Source of the DNA: JAWKUK01 sp041398605
GTDB lineage: Bacteria > Planctomycetota > UBA1135 > GCA-002686595
Reading direction: 5' to 3'
Assembly (NCBI GenBank): GCA_041398605.1
Contig: JAWKUK010000018.1
Coordinates: forward strand, 112,668-176,667
Length of the DNA: 64,000 bases
In this document: one piece after another, positions 34,561 through 44,331 of the stretch
Layout: every line of letters begins with the position of its first letter
Position numbering within the stretch: the stretch's first letter is position 1
Translations under genes and position numbers: made by a program
The notes under the pieces: model-generated
The model's database searches: none
Told to the model about the DNA's origin: nothing
Seen by the model: only the letters and a program-made list of their open reading frames with translations

Positions 34561-37500
34561 GGGGCGCCTGGAGCTCGACGCGGATCACCTCCGAACGACG
34601 CGCCTCGCGCCGAGCGAAGGGCCGAGGCAGCCGGAGCCGGTGACCCTCGTCGCCGACGGCGTGCGACGGGCCGAGCTCGTCGGGGATCAGAGCCTCTTCC
34701 GCATCGCGGGCAACCGCCTCGAGGCCGACGCCTTCGTCGCGCCGGACTCGAGCGCAGGCGAGCGCCTCCATGTGAGCACCGTCGGCGCCAACGGCGCAGT
34801 GTCGCTCGTCCTGCAGACAGACGACGGCCAGCTCGAAGTGGACGCCGATGAGCTGCGCCTCGAGCGCGGCGCGGAGGGCGACGCCGCCCGAGCGCCGGGC
34901 GCCTCGGCCCCGGCGGCCCCGGCGGCCCCTGTGGCCGAAGGCGGCGCGTTCCACGTCGTTTCGCACCGCGTCGCGCGGGTCTCCCTCATCGAGCCCGGCC
35001 GCGAGTTGCACGCGTCGTGCCAGGACCTGGACGTCCGCGGGCGCAATGTCGGCGGGCAGTTCGTCGTGCTCGGCTCGGTCGTCGTGGCGGAGGGCCAGGT
35101 GCTCGTCGAGGCCGCAGGTGATCACGAGCTCGATGGCCGCTGCGAGCGCCTCGTCCTGCTCGACGGGACCCATGCGACGTTGACCCCGTCCGCTGGCGGG
35201 CGGGTCAAGGCCAGCGGCAAGCTGCCGAGCCGCGGTCAGGGTGCGGCCGCCGTGCCGTACAGCCTGGAGGCGGACCGTGTCGTGCACACGCCTGAGCTGA
35301 TCGAGGCGACCGCGCCGGAGCTGCGGCTCGACGTCTCGGCCGCAGCGTTGCAGCTCGCGACGGGCGTCGTGCTGACCCAAGCGCGAGCCGGCCGGATGAT
35401 GGCGGACGCCGACCGCGTGTTGTTCGACGGCGGCTTCGAGGCGACCGGGCGCGACGCAGCCGGGCTGTCGATGAGCGTCAAAGCCGGCAGCATCGAGGCG
35501 ATCCCCACGGAGCCCGTGCTGGCGCGCAAGACCGCGTACCAGGAGCCGGCGTCGGCCCAGGAGCCGGCGTCGGCCCAGCAGCCGGCGTCGGCCCAGCAGC
35601 CGGCGTCGGCCCAGCAGTTGGGTGGCGAGGGGCGCGAGCTCCTGCCGCTGCGCGAGTTCAACGCCACGGGCGGCTTCGAGCTGACCTACGGCCAGATGAC
35701 GATTCGTGCCGAGAGCGCCAGCTCGACGGGGACGTCGCTGCGGCTCACGGGCTGGCCTGACGAGCTCGCGGTGTTGCAGTACGCGGGCATGACGATCGAG
35801 GCCACCTGGATCGTGTTCGACACCGAGGAGTACCTGGTGTCGGCCGGCCGCGGGATCATTCGCAGCGCGCCAGGGCCCAACGAGTTCACGCTCCGCTTTG
35901 CGTCGATCGAGCCGCGCGTCCAAGGCGACGAGAGCCTCGTGATCATCGCGGCGCCGCTCCTGACGCGCGGGCGCGATGAGATGCGCTCGGACTGGCTGTC
36001 GCTCTGGCTCCTGCGCGATGCCTGGCGTGCGAAGGGGGCGTCGGCGCTGTACGGCCTCGGCGAGCCGCCGCCGCCGCCGCCGCCCGCGTTCTCGGAGCGC
36101 GAGATCCCCGGGCCCGACCTCTTGGCGGACGCGCTGATGAACCTCCAGCAGAAGGAGTTCGCCGCCTACGTGCGCGCGCTCGACGCGGAGGGCGCGATCG
36201 AGGTCACCCAGCGTGGCGCGCGCGCATCGCGCGCCGACGCGCTCTATCTCGACGTCGGCGAGGCGACGGGCTGGCTCTCGGAGGCAGAGCTCGTGCAGCA
36301 AGTCGAAGTCGGCAGCCGCACCGAGCTCGTCAGGATCCGCGCTGGCCGCCTCGAGACCGACGGCTCAGGCCGCCTCGTCGCCAACGTGGCCACCTTGACG
36401 ACGTGCGACCACGACAAGCCGCACTACGTCGTGTTGACGAAGCAGCTCGCGCTCGAGCCGCGCGCGGACGGCCGTTGGCGCTTCGGCGCCCGCGGCAACC
36501 GCCTGCGGTTCGGGAACGGCCTGCAAGTCCCGCTGCCCTCGATCGGCAACGCCGTGCTCGACGAGACCGGCGACTTCGAGGGCTTCGAGAACGAGAAAGG
36601 CGAGGTCACGCCGCTCAACAGCCTGACGATCGCCCAGACCGCGCGTTTCGGCGCGTCGATCGGCGCCTCGTTCGGCTTCGAGACGGGCCGCATCGGGCGT
36701 TGGCTCGCGGGCTTGTTCGGGATGGACACGAACATCCTGCGCGGGCGCTGGGACACCGAGGCCAAGTGGCTCGGCGACCGCGGACCGCTCGTCTCGGCGA
36801 AGCTCGAGCTGCGCGAGCGCAAGCCGCGCGACGACGTCGGCGAGGACTTCCGCCTTGAGTTCTACCTCGCCGGGATCCCGGACCGCGGGAACGACCGCGG
36901 CGTGCAGCGCGTGGATGAATCGGAGCGCTCGGAGGAGCGCATCTTCGGCTGGATCCGCGGGCGCTACCCCATCGTTCGCGGCGAGTGGATCGACCTCGCG
37001 TTCAGCGGCCAGACCGACCCCGGCGTCCAGGCGGAGTTCTTCGAGCGCGACTTCCTGCGCTGGGACGAGCGGGACACGTACCTGCGCTGGAGGAAGTCAC
37101 GCGACGGCAGCTACTACTCGTTCGGCGTCGCGAAGAGGATCGACTCCTACCGCACGCAGGTCGAGGAGCTGCCGTCCTTCGGCGGCTATCTCGGCCAGCG
37201 CGAGGTCGCCTCGCTCGGGGCTGCGTCGCTGCTGTACGGCGGGTCGCTGGACGTCGCGCAGCTTCGGCGCCGCGAAGGCGACCTCGACCGTGACCCGTTC
37301 TCGACGGTCCCGGGCGCGCTCGGCCAAGGGCTCGACGGGCGTGAGGTGACGCGCGCGAACCTGAACCAGCGCGTCGACCTGGCGGTTCCGACGCGTTGGA
37401 TGGGCGTGCGCTCGGTGCCGTTCATCGAGCTCGATGCGACGGGCTGGTCGGAGAACCAAGCCGAGAACGACCAGGTCACGCGCTTCGCGATGCTCGGGGG

Positions 37501-38218
37501 TATGGAGCTCGCGACGGCGTTGCGTTCGACGAGCGACGGCTTCACCAGCGTCCTAGCGCCGCGCCTCGCCGCGCGTACCGACCTCGCCTACGAAGAGTCC
37601 GGCGGCGCGCCGACGCCGTTCGACACGCTCGAGCGGCCGCTCGATGGCACGGTCTACGAGGCTGGCTTGCGCGGCCTCTGGACGCGCAACGAGACGTTCG
37701 AGAACCTCGACCTTGACCTGCGCCTCATGCGCCTCGAGGACCGCGCGAACCAGGAGGACACGACGGAGCTCGGCGTGCTCGGCGAGTGGATCACCCGTGT
37801 CGGCGGCAACGCCGAGGGCCGCATGGGCATGCGGCATGACGGCCGCTACGACATCGAGGATGGCCAGACGACCTTCTCGCGCAGCACGCTCGCGTGGAGC
37901 CCGCGCGAGGACTTCCTGATCGAGGGGCGCTACGCGCGCGCTCGCGCCGCGGCTGGCCCCGGCCTCTATGAGGCGGCTGGCGTAGACGCCCGCTGGACGT
38001 TGGACCCCAAGTGGGAGCTTCAGGTGCGCCACACATGGAGCCTGACGGGCGAGGGCACCCTCGACACGAGCGTCTCGGTGCGCCGCTTCGGCCACGACTT
38101 CCTGCTCGAGCTCGAGGTGTCGCGCCGAGCCGGCGAGGGCGGGACGTCGTTCGGCATCTCGTTCAACCCGCTGCTCGCCTGGGCGCGCCCGCGGATCGGC
38201 CTGCTCGATCGCCGCTGA
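34484..38218 (+). CDS. lptD: LptD-like outer-membrane LPS assembly protein, C-terminal part of the split gene
   Basis: The part from 34484 continues the jellyroll repeats (AWTLELTQTTLDARGAAQG, DADELRLERG, QLATGVVLTQARAGRM) and then passes into an LptD-type region: LSEAELVQQVEVGSRTELVR, ANVATLTTCDHDKPHY (compare the TTC motif of LptD) and TPLNSLTIAQTARFG, followed by about 500 residues of amphipathic strands ending in GISFNPLLAWARPRIGLLDR, as in an outer-membrane barrel. LptD inserts LPS into the outer leaflet with LptE. Few cysteines remain, so the disulfide pairing of E. coli LptD is not conserved. A (Glu/Gln)-Pro-Ala-Ser-Ala-Gln repeat lies in a linker at 35543-35614. The frame is open upstream to 34226 but that part is out of register and is not coding. 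No start codon is seen at the junction. Confidence 0.75.
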   Translation, partial: SAWTLELTQTTLDARGAAQGYLATDEGRLELDADHLRTTRLAPSEGPRQPEPVTLVADGVRRAELVGDQSLFRIAGNRLEADAFVAPDSSAGERLHVSTVGANGAVSLVLQTDDGQLEVDADELRLERGAEGDAARAPGASAPAAPAAPVAEGGAFHVVSHRVARVSLIEPGRELHASCQDLDVRGRNVGGQFVVLGSVVVAEGQVLVEAAGDHELDGRCERLVLLDGTHATLTPSAGGRVKASGKLPSRGQGAAAVPYSLEADRVVHTPELIEATAPELRLDVSAAALQLATGVVLTQARAGRMMADADRVLFDGGFEATGRDAAGLSMSVKAGSIEAIPTEPVLARKTAYQEPASAQEPASAQQPASAQQPASAQQLGGEGRELLPLREFNATGGFELTYGQMTIRAESASSTGTSLRLTGWPDELAVLQYAGMTIEATWIVFDTEEYLVSAGRGIIRSAPGPNEFTLRFASIEPRVQGDESLVIIAAPLLTRGRDEMRSDWLSLWLLRDAWRAKGASALYGLGEPPPPPPPAFSEREIPGPDLLADALMNLQQKEFAAYVRALDAEGAIEVTQRGARASRADALYLDVGEATGWLSEAELVQQVEVGSRTELVRIRAGRLETDGSGRLVANVATLTTCDHDKPHYVVLTKQLALEPRADGRWRFGARGNRLRFGNGLQVPLPSIGNAVLDETGDFEGFENEKGEVTPLNSLTIAQTARFGASIGASFGFETGRIGRWLAGLFGMDTNILRGRWDTEAKWLGDRGPLVSAKLELRERKPRDDVGEDFRLEFYLAGIPDRGNDRGVQRVDESERSEERIFGWIRGRYPIVRGEWIDLAFSGQTDPGVQAEFFERDFLRWDERDTYLRWRKSRDGSYYSFGVAKRIDSYRTQVEELPSFGGYLGQREVASLGAASLLYGGSLDVAQLRRREGDLDRDPFSTVPGALGQGLDGREVTRANLNQRVDLAVPTRWMGVRSVPFIELDATGWSENQAENDQVTRFAMLGGMELATALRSTSDGFTSVLAPRLAARTDLAYEESGGAPTPFDTLERPLDGTVYEAGLRGLWTRNETFENLDLDLRLMRLEDRANQEDTTELGVLGEWITRVGGNAEGRMGMRHDGRYDIEDGQTTFSRSTLAWSPREDFLIEGRYARARAAAGPGLYEAAGVDARWTLDPKWELQVRHTWSLTGEGTLDTSVSVRRFGHDFLLELEVSRRAGEGGTSFGISFNPLLAWARPRIGLLDRR
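35543..35614 (+). repeat. four in-frame copies of an 18-bp repeat
   Basis: The unit SAGCCGGCGTCGGCCCAG occurs at 35543-35560, 35561-35578, 35579-35596 and 35597-35614; the first base is G in the first two and C in the last two, giving EPASAQ twice and QPASAQ twice. It lies in a linker between jellyroll and barrel-proximal parts of the LptD-like protein. Confidence 0.9.
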
Positions 38219-38348
38219 GGTGCCGTTGAGGCGCCGCTCGGGGGCCCACGGGCGCCGCTCGAGCGCCCAGGCACTCATCCAGAGTTCCCCGTGAATGGTC
38301 GATGGGAGACCCCGAGGAGCGCCCGTGTAGGCTCCTCGAGCGCCCGCC

Positions 38349-40149
38349 TTGACCCCCCAAGCCGCCTTCTGCCTCGCCGTTCTCGCGATCGTCTTTGTGG
38401 CGCTCGTGCGAAGCCGTATCGCCCCCGATGTGATCCTCCTGGGCGGCTTGACCCTCTTGTTGGCGACGCCGATGCCGGACGGCGCGGGCGGTTGGCGGGT
38501 CGGGGTGCTCGACGCCGCCGAGGCCTTGGCCGGGCTCTCGAACCCGGGCCTCGTGACCGTCGGCGCCCTCTTCATCGTGGCGGCGGGCGTGCGCGAGACC
38601 GGCGTCATCGACGCGATCGCGCGGGGCGCGCTCGGCTCGCCGCCCACGCTGCGCCGGGCGTTGTTGCGGATCATGCTGCCCGTGGTCGGGTTCAGCGCGT
38701 TCCTGAACAACACCCCGGTCGTCGCGATGATGATCCCGGCGGTGCGGGATTGGTCGCGCAAGCTCGGCATTGCTCCTTCGAAGCTGATGATGCCGCTCTC
38801 CTACGCGGCGATCCTGGGCGGGACGTGCACGCTGATCGGGACGAGCACGAACCTCGTCGTCAGCGGCCTCGTTGAGCAGGAGACGACGCTCGGGCGGCTC
38901 GGGATCTTCGACATCGCGTGGATCGGGCTGCCGTGCGCGCTCGTCGGCGGGCTCTTCATCGTCGCCTTTGGTCCGCGCCTGCTCCCTGACCGGGGATCGG
39001 CCACGAGCCGCCTGCGTGATTCGCGCGAGTACACCGCGGAGATGCTGGTGCCGGTTGGCTCGCCGCTCGCTGGCCGCACGGTGGAGGGCGCGGGCCTGCG
39101 CTCGCTCCCGGGCGCGTACCTCGTCGAGGTCGAGCGCGAGGGCGAGCTGATCTCGGCCGGGCCCAACGCAGCTCTTGCGCGCAGGCGACCGCCTGGTCTT
39201 CACGGGCGTGGTCGAATCGATCAAGGACCTCCAGACCGTGCGCGGGCTCTTGCCGGCGACGAACCAGATCTTCAAGCTCGACCAGCCGCGGCAGAACCGC
39301 AGCCTCGTGGAGGCGGGTGGTCTCGACCACGAGCCCGCTCGTCGGCAAGACCGTCAAGCTGGCGCGCTTCCGTACGCTCTACAACGCGGTGATCATCGCA
39401 GTCGCGCGCAACGGCGAGCGGGTCCGCGGCAAGGTCGGCGAGATCACCCTCCAGCCTGGCGACACGCTCCTGTTGGAGGCCCACGGGCAGTTCGCCGAGC
39501 AGCACCGCAACGACCGAGACTTCTTCCTTGTCAGTCAGCTCGAGGACTGAGCCCGCGTCGGCACCAGCATGCGACGTCCGCGATCGGATCCTGGCGGCGA
39601 TGGTGCTCGCGTCGGCCACTGGGGCCTTGTCGATGCTGCACGCGTCGCTCCTGGCGGCCGGCCTCATGTTGATCGCGCGCTGCACCTCCGTGCAAGCGGC
39701 GCGCGACAGCGTCGATTGGAGCGTCCTCTTGGTCATCGCGGCCGCGTTCGGGATCGGGACGGCGATCGACAAGAGCGGCCTCGCGGGCGTTGGCGGTCGA
39801 GGGCGTCTTGCAGCTCGCGGGAGGCCATCCGCTCGCAGTCCTCGCCGCGATGTACCTCGTGACGACGGTGCTGACAGAGGTCATCTCGAACAACGCCGCC
39901 GTCGCGCTTGTCTTCCCGGTCGCGGTCGGCGCGGCGCAGCGCCTGGGCGTCAACTTGGAGCCCTTTGTTTACTCCCTGATGATGGCCGGCTCGGCGAGCT
40001 TCTCCACCCCGATCGGCTATCAGACGAACCTGATGGTGATGGGCCCAGGCGGCTATCGCTTCGCCGATTACCTCCGCATCGGCGTGCCCCTGAACCTCGG
40101 CCTCGGGGTCGTTACGGTCGGCCTCGCGCCCGTGATCTGGCCCTTCTGA
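38349..40149 (+). pseudogene. SLC13/DASS-type transporter with TrkA-C domain, four frameshifts
   Basis: The pieces together make an SLC13 family permease of about 600 residues: hydrophobic half 1 (TTG start at 38349, MTPQAAFCLAVLAIVFVALV; FLNNTPVVAMMIPAV), a central RCK/TrkA-C region (LRAGDRLVFTGVVESI; LARFRTLYNAVIIAVARNG), and half 2 (DSVDWSVLLVIAAAFGIGTA; VISNNAAVALVFPV; SFSTPIGYQTNLMVMG). No single frame covers it. Shifts fall near 39171, in a GGG run at 39315-39317, at a TGA near 39548 and in a GGG run at 39785-39787; each is repaired by dropping one base. Family members carry sulfate, dicarboxylates or arsenite across the inner membrane. Either the gene is decaying or the assembly has single-base insertions here. 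Confidence 0.8.
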
Positions 40150-40154
40150 CCTAG

Positions 40155-40203
40155 CAGCCCGTGGTGAAGCAGCGCTGCGCACAGCGCTGTTCACCACGGG
40201 CTG
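40155..40203. terminator. long inverted repeat between convergent genes
   Basis: CAGCCCGTGGTGAA (40155-40168), one unpaired G, then CAGCGCTG pairs with CAGCGCTG and TTCACCACGGGCTG (40182-40203) around the loop CGCA. The 22-bp stem with one bulge is by far the strongest hairpin I noticed; it lies 5 bp after the transporter stop and 27 bp before the end of the convergent minus-strand gene, so it is placed to end transcription from both sides. No T tract follows. Confidence 0.75.
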
Positions 40204-40229
40204 TCAGGGCGCACTGGGCGCCCCGTCGC

Positions 40230-42722
40230 TTAGTTGAACAGCACGCTCGACGCGTCGGTGAAGTTCGACGTTGAGCCGCCGCTGCCGTTGGTGTCGCGGT
40301 GCCACGCTTGGAAGCGCCAAGTTTGGCCGGCCGTGACGGAGACGAGCCCGTTCGGCGTCGGGTGTTGGCTCAGGTCCAGGACGAGCGAGGCTTGGCCGGC
40401 GCCGCCCGTGTTCTGGATCTGACCCGGGCCGACGTAGCGCCCGATGTTCCCGCCGAGGCACAGGTTGCCCGCCGCGCCGCCAGGGTTTTGCACGAACCCG
40501 GACGTGAGGCTCGTCAGGAAGAAGAGCGTCGCGTTCGTAGGAAGCTGCCAGGCGCTGAGCACGAGCTCGTTCCGCGCGCGGATGCTCGAGCCCGTCACTG
40601 AGAGCGCGCCGTGTACGCCCGTCGAGTTGTTGTTCGACGAGCAATACGGCACGTTGACTTGCCCGAAGTTGTCGGGCAGCTCGTAGAGCGCGCCTTCGAT
40701 GTCGCCCGTCGGGGTCGCGTCGTACCACACGACGCCGCAGAAGTCGCTGATGGTGCCCGCCGAGTAGCGCGACGCCATCTCGGGGTAGCCCTCGAACGAG
40801 CCCGAGAACGCCAGGTTCAGCGGCCCCTCCGAGATCCGGAAGGCGCCCCCGGCGAGGTACACGCCAGAGACATAGATGTCATAGTCGCCGGAGCCAGCGA
40901 CAAAGCGGCGCTGGTAGGCGACCGCGAAGTGGTGGCCGTTGCAGTCCACGACCGGGTACTCCTCGTCGTTCGCCGAGCCCGTGACCCAGAGGTGCGAGAG
41001 GTTGTCCGCCGCGATCCGCACGTCGGCGCGCAGCGCTGACGCGTAGATGTCCCAGTCCGCGCCGTCGAGGCGCTGGTAGACCACGGCATAGGTGCGCGGG
41101 CCGGTCAGCAGGTCGAGCGACGTCGAGGCCTTGGGCAGCAGGTCGTGGGCGCCCGAGAAGTCGATCGAGAAGGACGGGGTCGTGAGCGCGCCGTCCCAGT
41201 GGATCTGCGCGCCGCGGACGTCCCAGTCCGTCGTCGAGAACTGGCGGTTCCAGCAGAGGTTCCACTCCTGGTTCGTCGTCGGCGCGAGGCCGTTGGACTT
41301 CGAGACGCTCGTACTTGTCGGGTCGCGCTGGAGTTGTCGACATTGATCAGCGCGGTTTGCAGCGTGCCGCCCGTAGTCACGAGCTGCGCGTGGATGTCGT
41401 GGTCGACGTTGACGTTGATCTGCTCGCAGACGACGCAGAGGTCGAAGCTGGCAGCATCTACGCCGACGTCAAGGCGTTTATTCGAGAGCCCAGCTGATCA
41501 AGAACTGCACCTGGTCATCCCAGCCGCGGTTCGCGCTCAGATGTCGGAAATCGCCCAGGTCTGTGCCCTGCCAACGAGGAACTGCGCCGCGCATGTTGCA
41601 ACCTGGCGGGTCGAGGCGCCGGTATCGATGCCGGCCTGACGGCGCTGCTGGTGCTGGGTCGAACATCTCGCCCCAGACGTCGTGGTCGGTCGCGCTGAAC
41701 TCGCGCTCCCAGCAGATCAGGAAGCGGCCGTTGTCGTTGTCGTAGGCGATGTCCGGGTTGAGCTCGACCGCGGTCGTCGCAGCGACGGTGTAGGTCGCCA
41801 GGACTGGGTCGATCGTCAACGGGAGGCGCGCGCTCGCCACAAACGCGGCCGGCACGCGCAGCTCGACGACACCGTCCTGCAGGGTCGTCGGCGCGGCGAC
41901 CGCGCGCCCCGCGGCGTCGATGGCGACCGCGCTGGAGTAGGTCACACCGCCGAGGTCGTTCGACCAGGCGAGGCCGTCTGTGGTCGCAGCGCCAGCGAGC
42001 TCGCTCGTGACGCGCAAGCGCACGACGAGGTCACCGTTGCCGGGCAACCGGTCGAACACGAAGAGCTGCTCCAGCGAGCCGACGCGCGTCGCATAACGCT
42101 CCTGCAGCGCGCCGCGCTCGTACACCGCGGTCGCCCCGTCGAAGGAGGCCAGCGCCGTGTGGTCGAGCGCCAGGGGGGCGCGGCCGAGCGTCGCCTCCAG
42201 GACCTGGAACGTCAGCGGGTAGCTCTGCGGCGCGCCGGACCCGAGGAACGGGATGTAAGTCGCGCCGTCGACGCCGAAGCTCGCCTTGTAGTCGCCGCCA
42301 AAGGCCCACAGCGTGCCGTCGCTCGCGCGGTCGAGCTGGTGGAAGCGGCGCGCATCGACGCCGCTCTTCATCGCGTTGACGTCGAGGGTCGCGCCCGCCT
42401 TCGCTTCGAGGGCCGAGGCGCCCGGCGCGCGCTGCTCCAGCAGCGCGTTCCACCGGTCGTTGTAGGCGCTCCGCTCTGCGAGCGTGAGGTGGGAGAGGTC
42501 GGTCGGCGTGACGCCGTCCTTCAGCACCTGGACCGGAGCGTCTGTCTTGAGGTCCGGGTTGAAGTACGGGATCGCGCCCGGGACCTTGAGGTCGCCCTGG
42601 GCGCGGTCCTGGCCGGCGGAGAGCCCAGCGATGAGGAGCCCGAGGGACGGGGTGAGCAGGGAGGCGAGCGCGCGCCGGGCGGCGCGCGCAGGGCCTTGTG
42701 ATTGGGGATCTGTGAACTGCAT
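40230..42722 (-). pseudogene. secreted beta-repeat protein with planctomycete C-terminal domain, frameshifted
   Basis: The N-terminal part (42722 to about 41640) has a signal peptide (ALASLLTPSLGLLIAGLSAG) and a beta-rich domain ending FLICWEREFSATDHDVWGEM. The C-terminal part (about 41300 to 40230) resumes with NQEWNLCWNRQFSTTDWDVR and VVYQRLDGADWDIYASALRA, further copies of the same repeat, and closes with the shared C-terminal domain (VQNPGGAAGNLCLGGNIGR, YVGPGQIQNTG, HPTPNGLVSVTAGQTWRFQ). Between about 41640 and 41300 the reading moves among three frames (for example GTLQTALINVDNSSAT in another frame) and meets stops near 41535 and 41478. One gene of about 830 codons with at least four indels explains this better than separate genes. 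Individual open pieces are 41478-42722 and 40230-41084. Confidence 0.7.
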
Positions 42723-42873
42723 GGTGCAGGGCGAACGAGAGCCCGCGCCATGCAGCGTCAAGATTCCCACATTCCATCTGCGCCTACGGTCGGACCCGGC
42801 GCCCCCGCGCTTCGGCGACCCACCCTCCTTGCGCGCCCGAGAGCGACGCGGAGGGCGGTCGCACCCGCGCGCC

Positions 42874-44286
42874 TCACTCGTTCGGCCCGGGGTGGGCCAT
42901 CAGCCACCTGCGCGCGGCGCGGCCGCCGTCGGACGTCGGCGACTGGCGGTACGCGAGCTCCATGCTGACGCGCGCAGCATCGAGGTCGCCCGCTGCCGCG
43001 GCGACCTCACCCGCGCGGCGACGCAGCCGCGCGTTCACAGAACCCACCGCGACGGCGCGCTGCAGCTCGGCCTGCGCCGCTTCGACGTCACCCGTGCGAT
43101 AGCGCGCCCAGCCGAGCAGCTCGAGCGTTCCTACATCCTGTCGGACCGCGCCGCGCGCCTCCAACTGCGCCAGCGCGCGCGCCCACTTCTCTGCGTCCTG
43201 CGTGTGATCGAGCCAGTATTCCGCGAGCTGCAAGTTCGCGTTGTCCTGGTTCTCGGACTCCTCCAACGCAGCGGCTTCGAAGGCCGTGTACATCGAAGTC
43301 GCGCGGTCGGCGTCGCCCGCTGCTTCGACCGCGACCGCGAGGTCGTACAGGTTCTCCGGGTGCGGCGCGACTTCATAGCGCCGCTGGTACGCAGCGACCG
43401 CTTCCTGCCACTCGCCTCGCAGCGAGTGCGCAGCGCCGAGCGACGCGAGCGCGTAGTGATAGTCGGGGAAGAGCGCCAGCGCAGCGCGCGCTTGTGCGAG
43501 GCCCGCCTCCGTCTTGCCGCGCTCCAGCTCGAGGTGCGCGAGGTGCGTCAACATCCAGGCGCGGTCCTCGAACTCCGTCGGTCGCGTCGAATGGAACGCC
43601 ATCGTCATCGCCTGACAAGCGCCCTCGATGTCGCCGAACAGCTCGCGCAGGTAGCTGACCCGCGTCATCGCCGCAGGCGTGCCCGGGCGCAGGTTCAGCA
43701 TCCACTGCGCCGCCTGCTCTGCGTCCGCATAGTTCCCGAGCTCGACATTGGCGTCGACGAGCATCCCGTAGACGAGCAGGTCGTCCTTGGCGCGCTCGTT
43801 CAACGCCTTCGCAGCGACGAGCGCCGCAGCGAACTCGTGTCGGCCGAGCTGGTTCCACACCCCCAAGAGGCGCGCGGGGAAGTTGTCCGCCTCGAGCTCC
43901 AGCGAACGTTGCAGCGCCGCGTCCGAGCGGTCGTAGAACGCCGGGTCCGCGGTCTCGCGCGCGCGCCGCGCCAAAGCCATCCCGAGCGCGTTGTGCGCCT
44001 CGAAGCTCTTTGGCGCTTTCGAGATCGCCTCACGCGCGACCGCTATGGCCCGTTCCGCGGGCGACGCTGTGGGCATGTCGTCGACGCGGCTCGCTTCGAG
44101 CTCGTCGGCTGCGGTCGTTCTGTCGGGCGCGTTGGAGCCGCTGGTCGCCGCGCCCCCGGTCTCCGTTTGTGCGCGCTGCTCGGGCTCGCTCTGTCGCTGC
44201 GCGAACACAGCGATCGCGGTCATGGCCGTCAAAGTCGCGACGAGCGTCATGCTCGCGGCGCCCCGTCCGATCGATTGGCTTTGCAT
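42874..44286 (-). CDS. exported TPR-repeat protein
   Basis: A 470-residue protein with a hydrophobic N-terminus (ASMTLVATLTAMTAIAVFAQ) that acts as signal peptide or anchor, a Thr/Ala/Gln-rich linker, and tetratricopeptide repeats from about residue 90 to the end (AHNALGMALARRARETADPA, DYHYALASLGAAHSLRGEWQ, GTLELLGWARYRTGDVEAAQ). The ATG at 44286 has AGGAGA seven bases upstream. It follows the DUF4331 gene by 45 bp on the same strand and is probably co-transcribed with it; such TPR-DUF4331 pairs suggest that they work together, but no function is known to me. Confidence 0.85.
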   Translation of the reverse strand: MQSQSIGRGAASMTLVATLTAMTAIAVFAQRQSEPEQRAQTETGGAATSGSNAPDRTTAADELEASRVDDMPTASPAERAIAVAREAISKAPKSFEAHNALGMALARRARETADPAFYDRSDAALQRSLELEADNFPARLLGVWNQLGRHEFAAALVAAKALNERAKDDLLVYGMLVDANVELGNYADAEQAAQWMLNLRPGTPAAMTRVSYLRELFGDIEGACQAMTMAFHSTRPTEFEDRAWMLTHLAHLELERGKTEAGLAQARAALALFPDYHYALASLGAAHSLRGEWQEAVAAYQRRYEVAPHPENLYDLAVAVEAAGDADRATSMYTAFEAAALEESENQDNANLQLAEYWLDHTQDAEKWARALAQLEARGAVRQDVGTLELLGWARYRTGDVEAAQAELQRAVAVGSVNARLRRRAGEVAAAAGDLDAARVSMELAYRQSPTSDGGRAARRWLMAHPGPNE

Positions 44287-44331
44287 AGAGTTCTCCTGGT
44301 CGGTGTTGGAAGTGGGAGGCGCGGCCTCGGA

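Noticed and set aside
32569..38218. Programmed frameshifting in the LptD-like gene
   Set aside because: No slippery heptamer or downstream pseudoknot was seen at 34483, and neighbours have similar single-base breaks.
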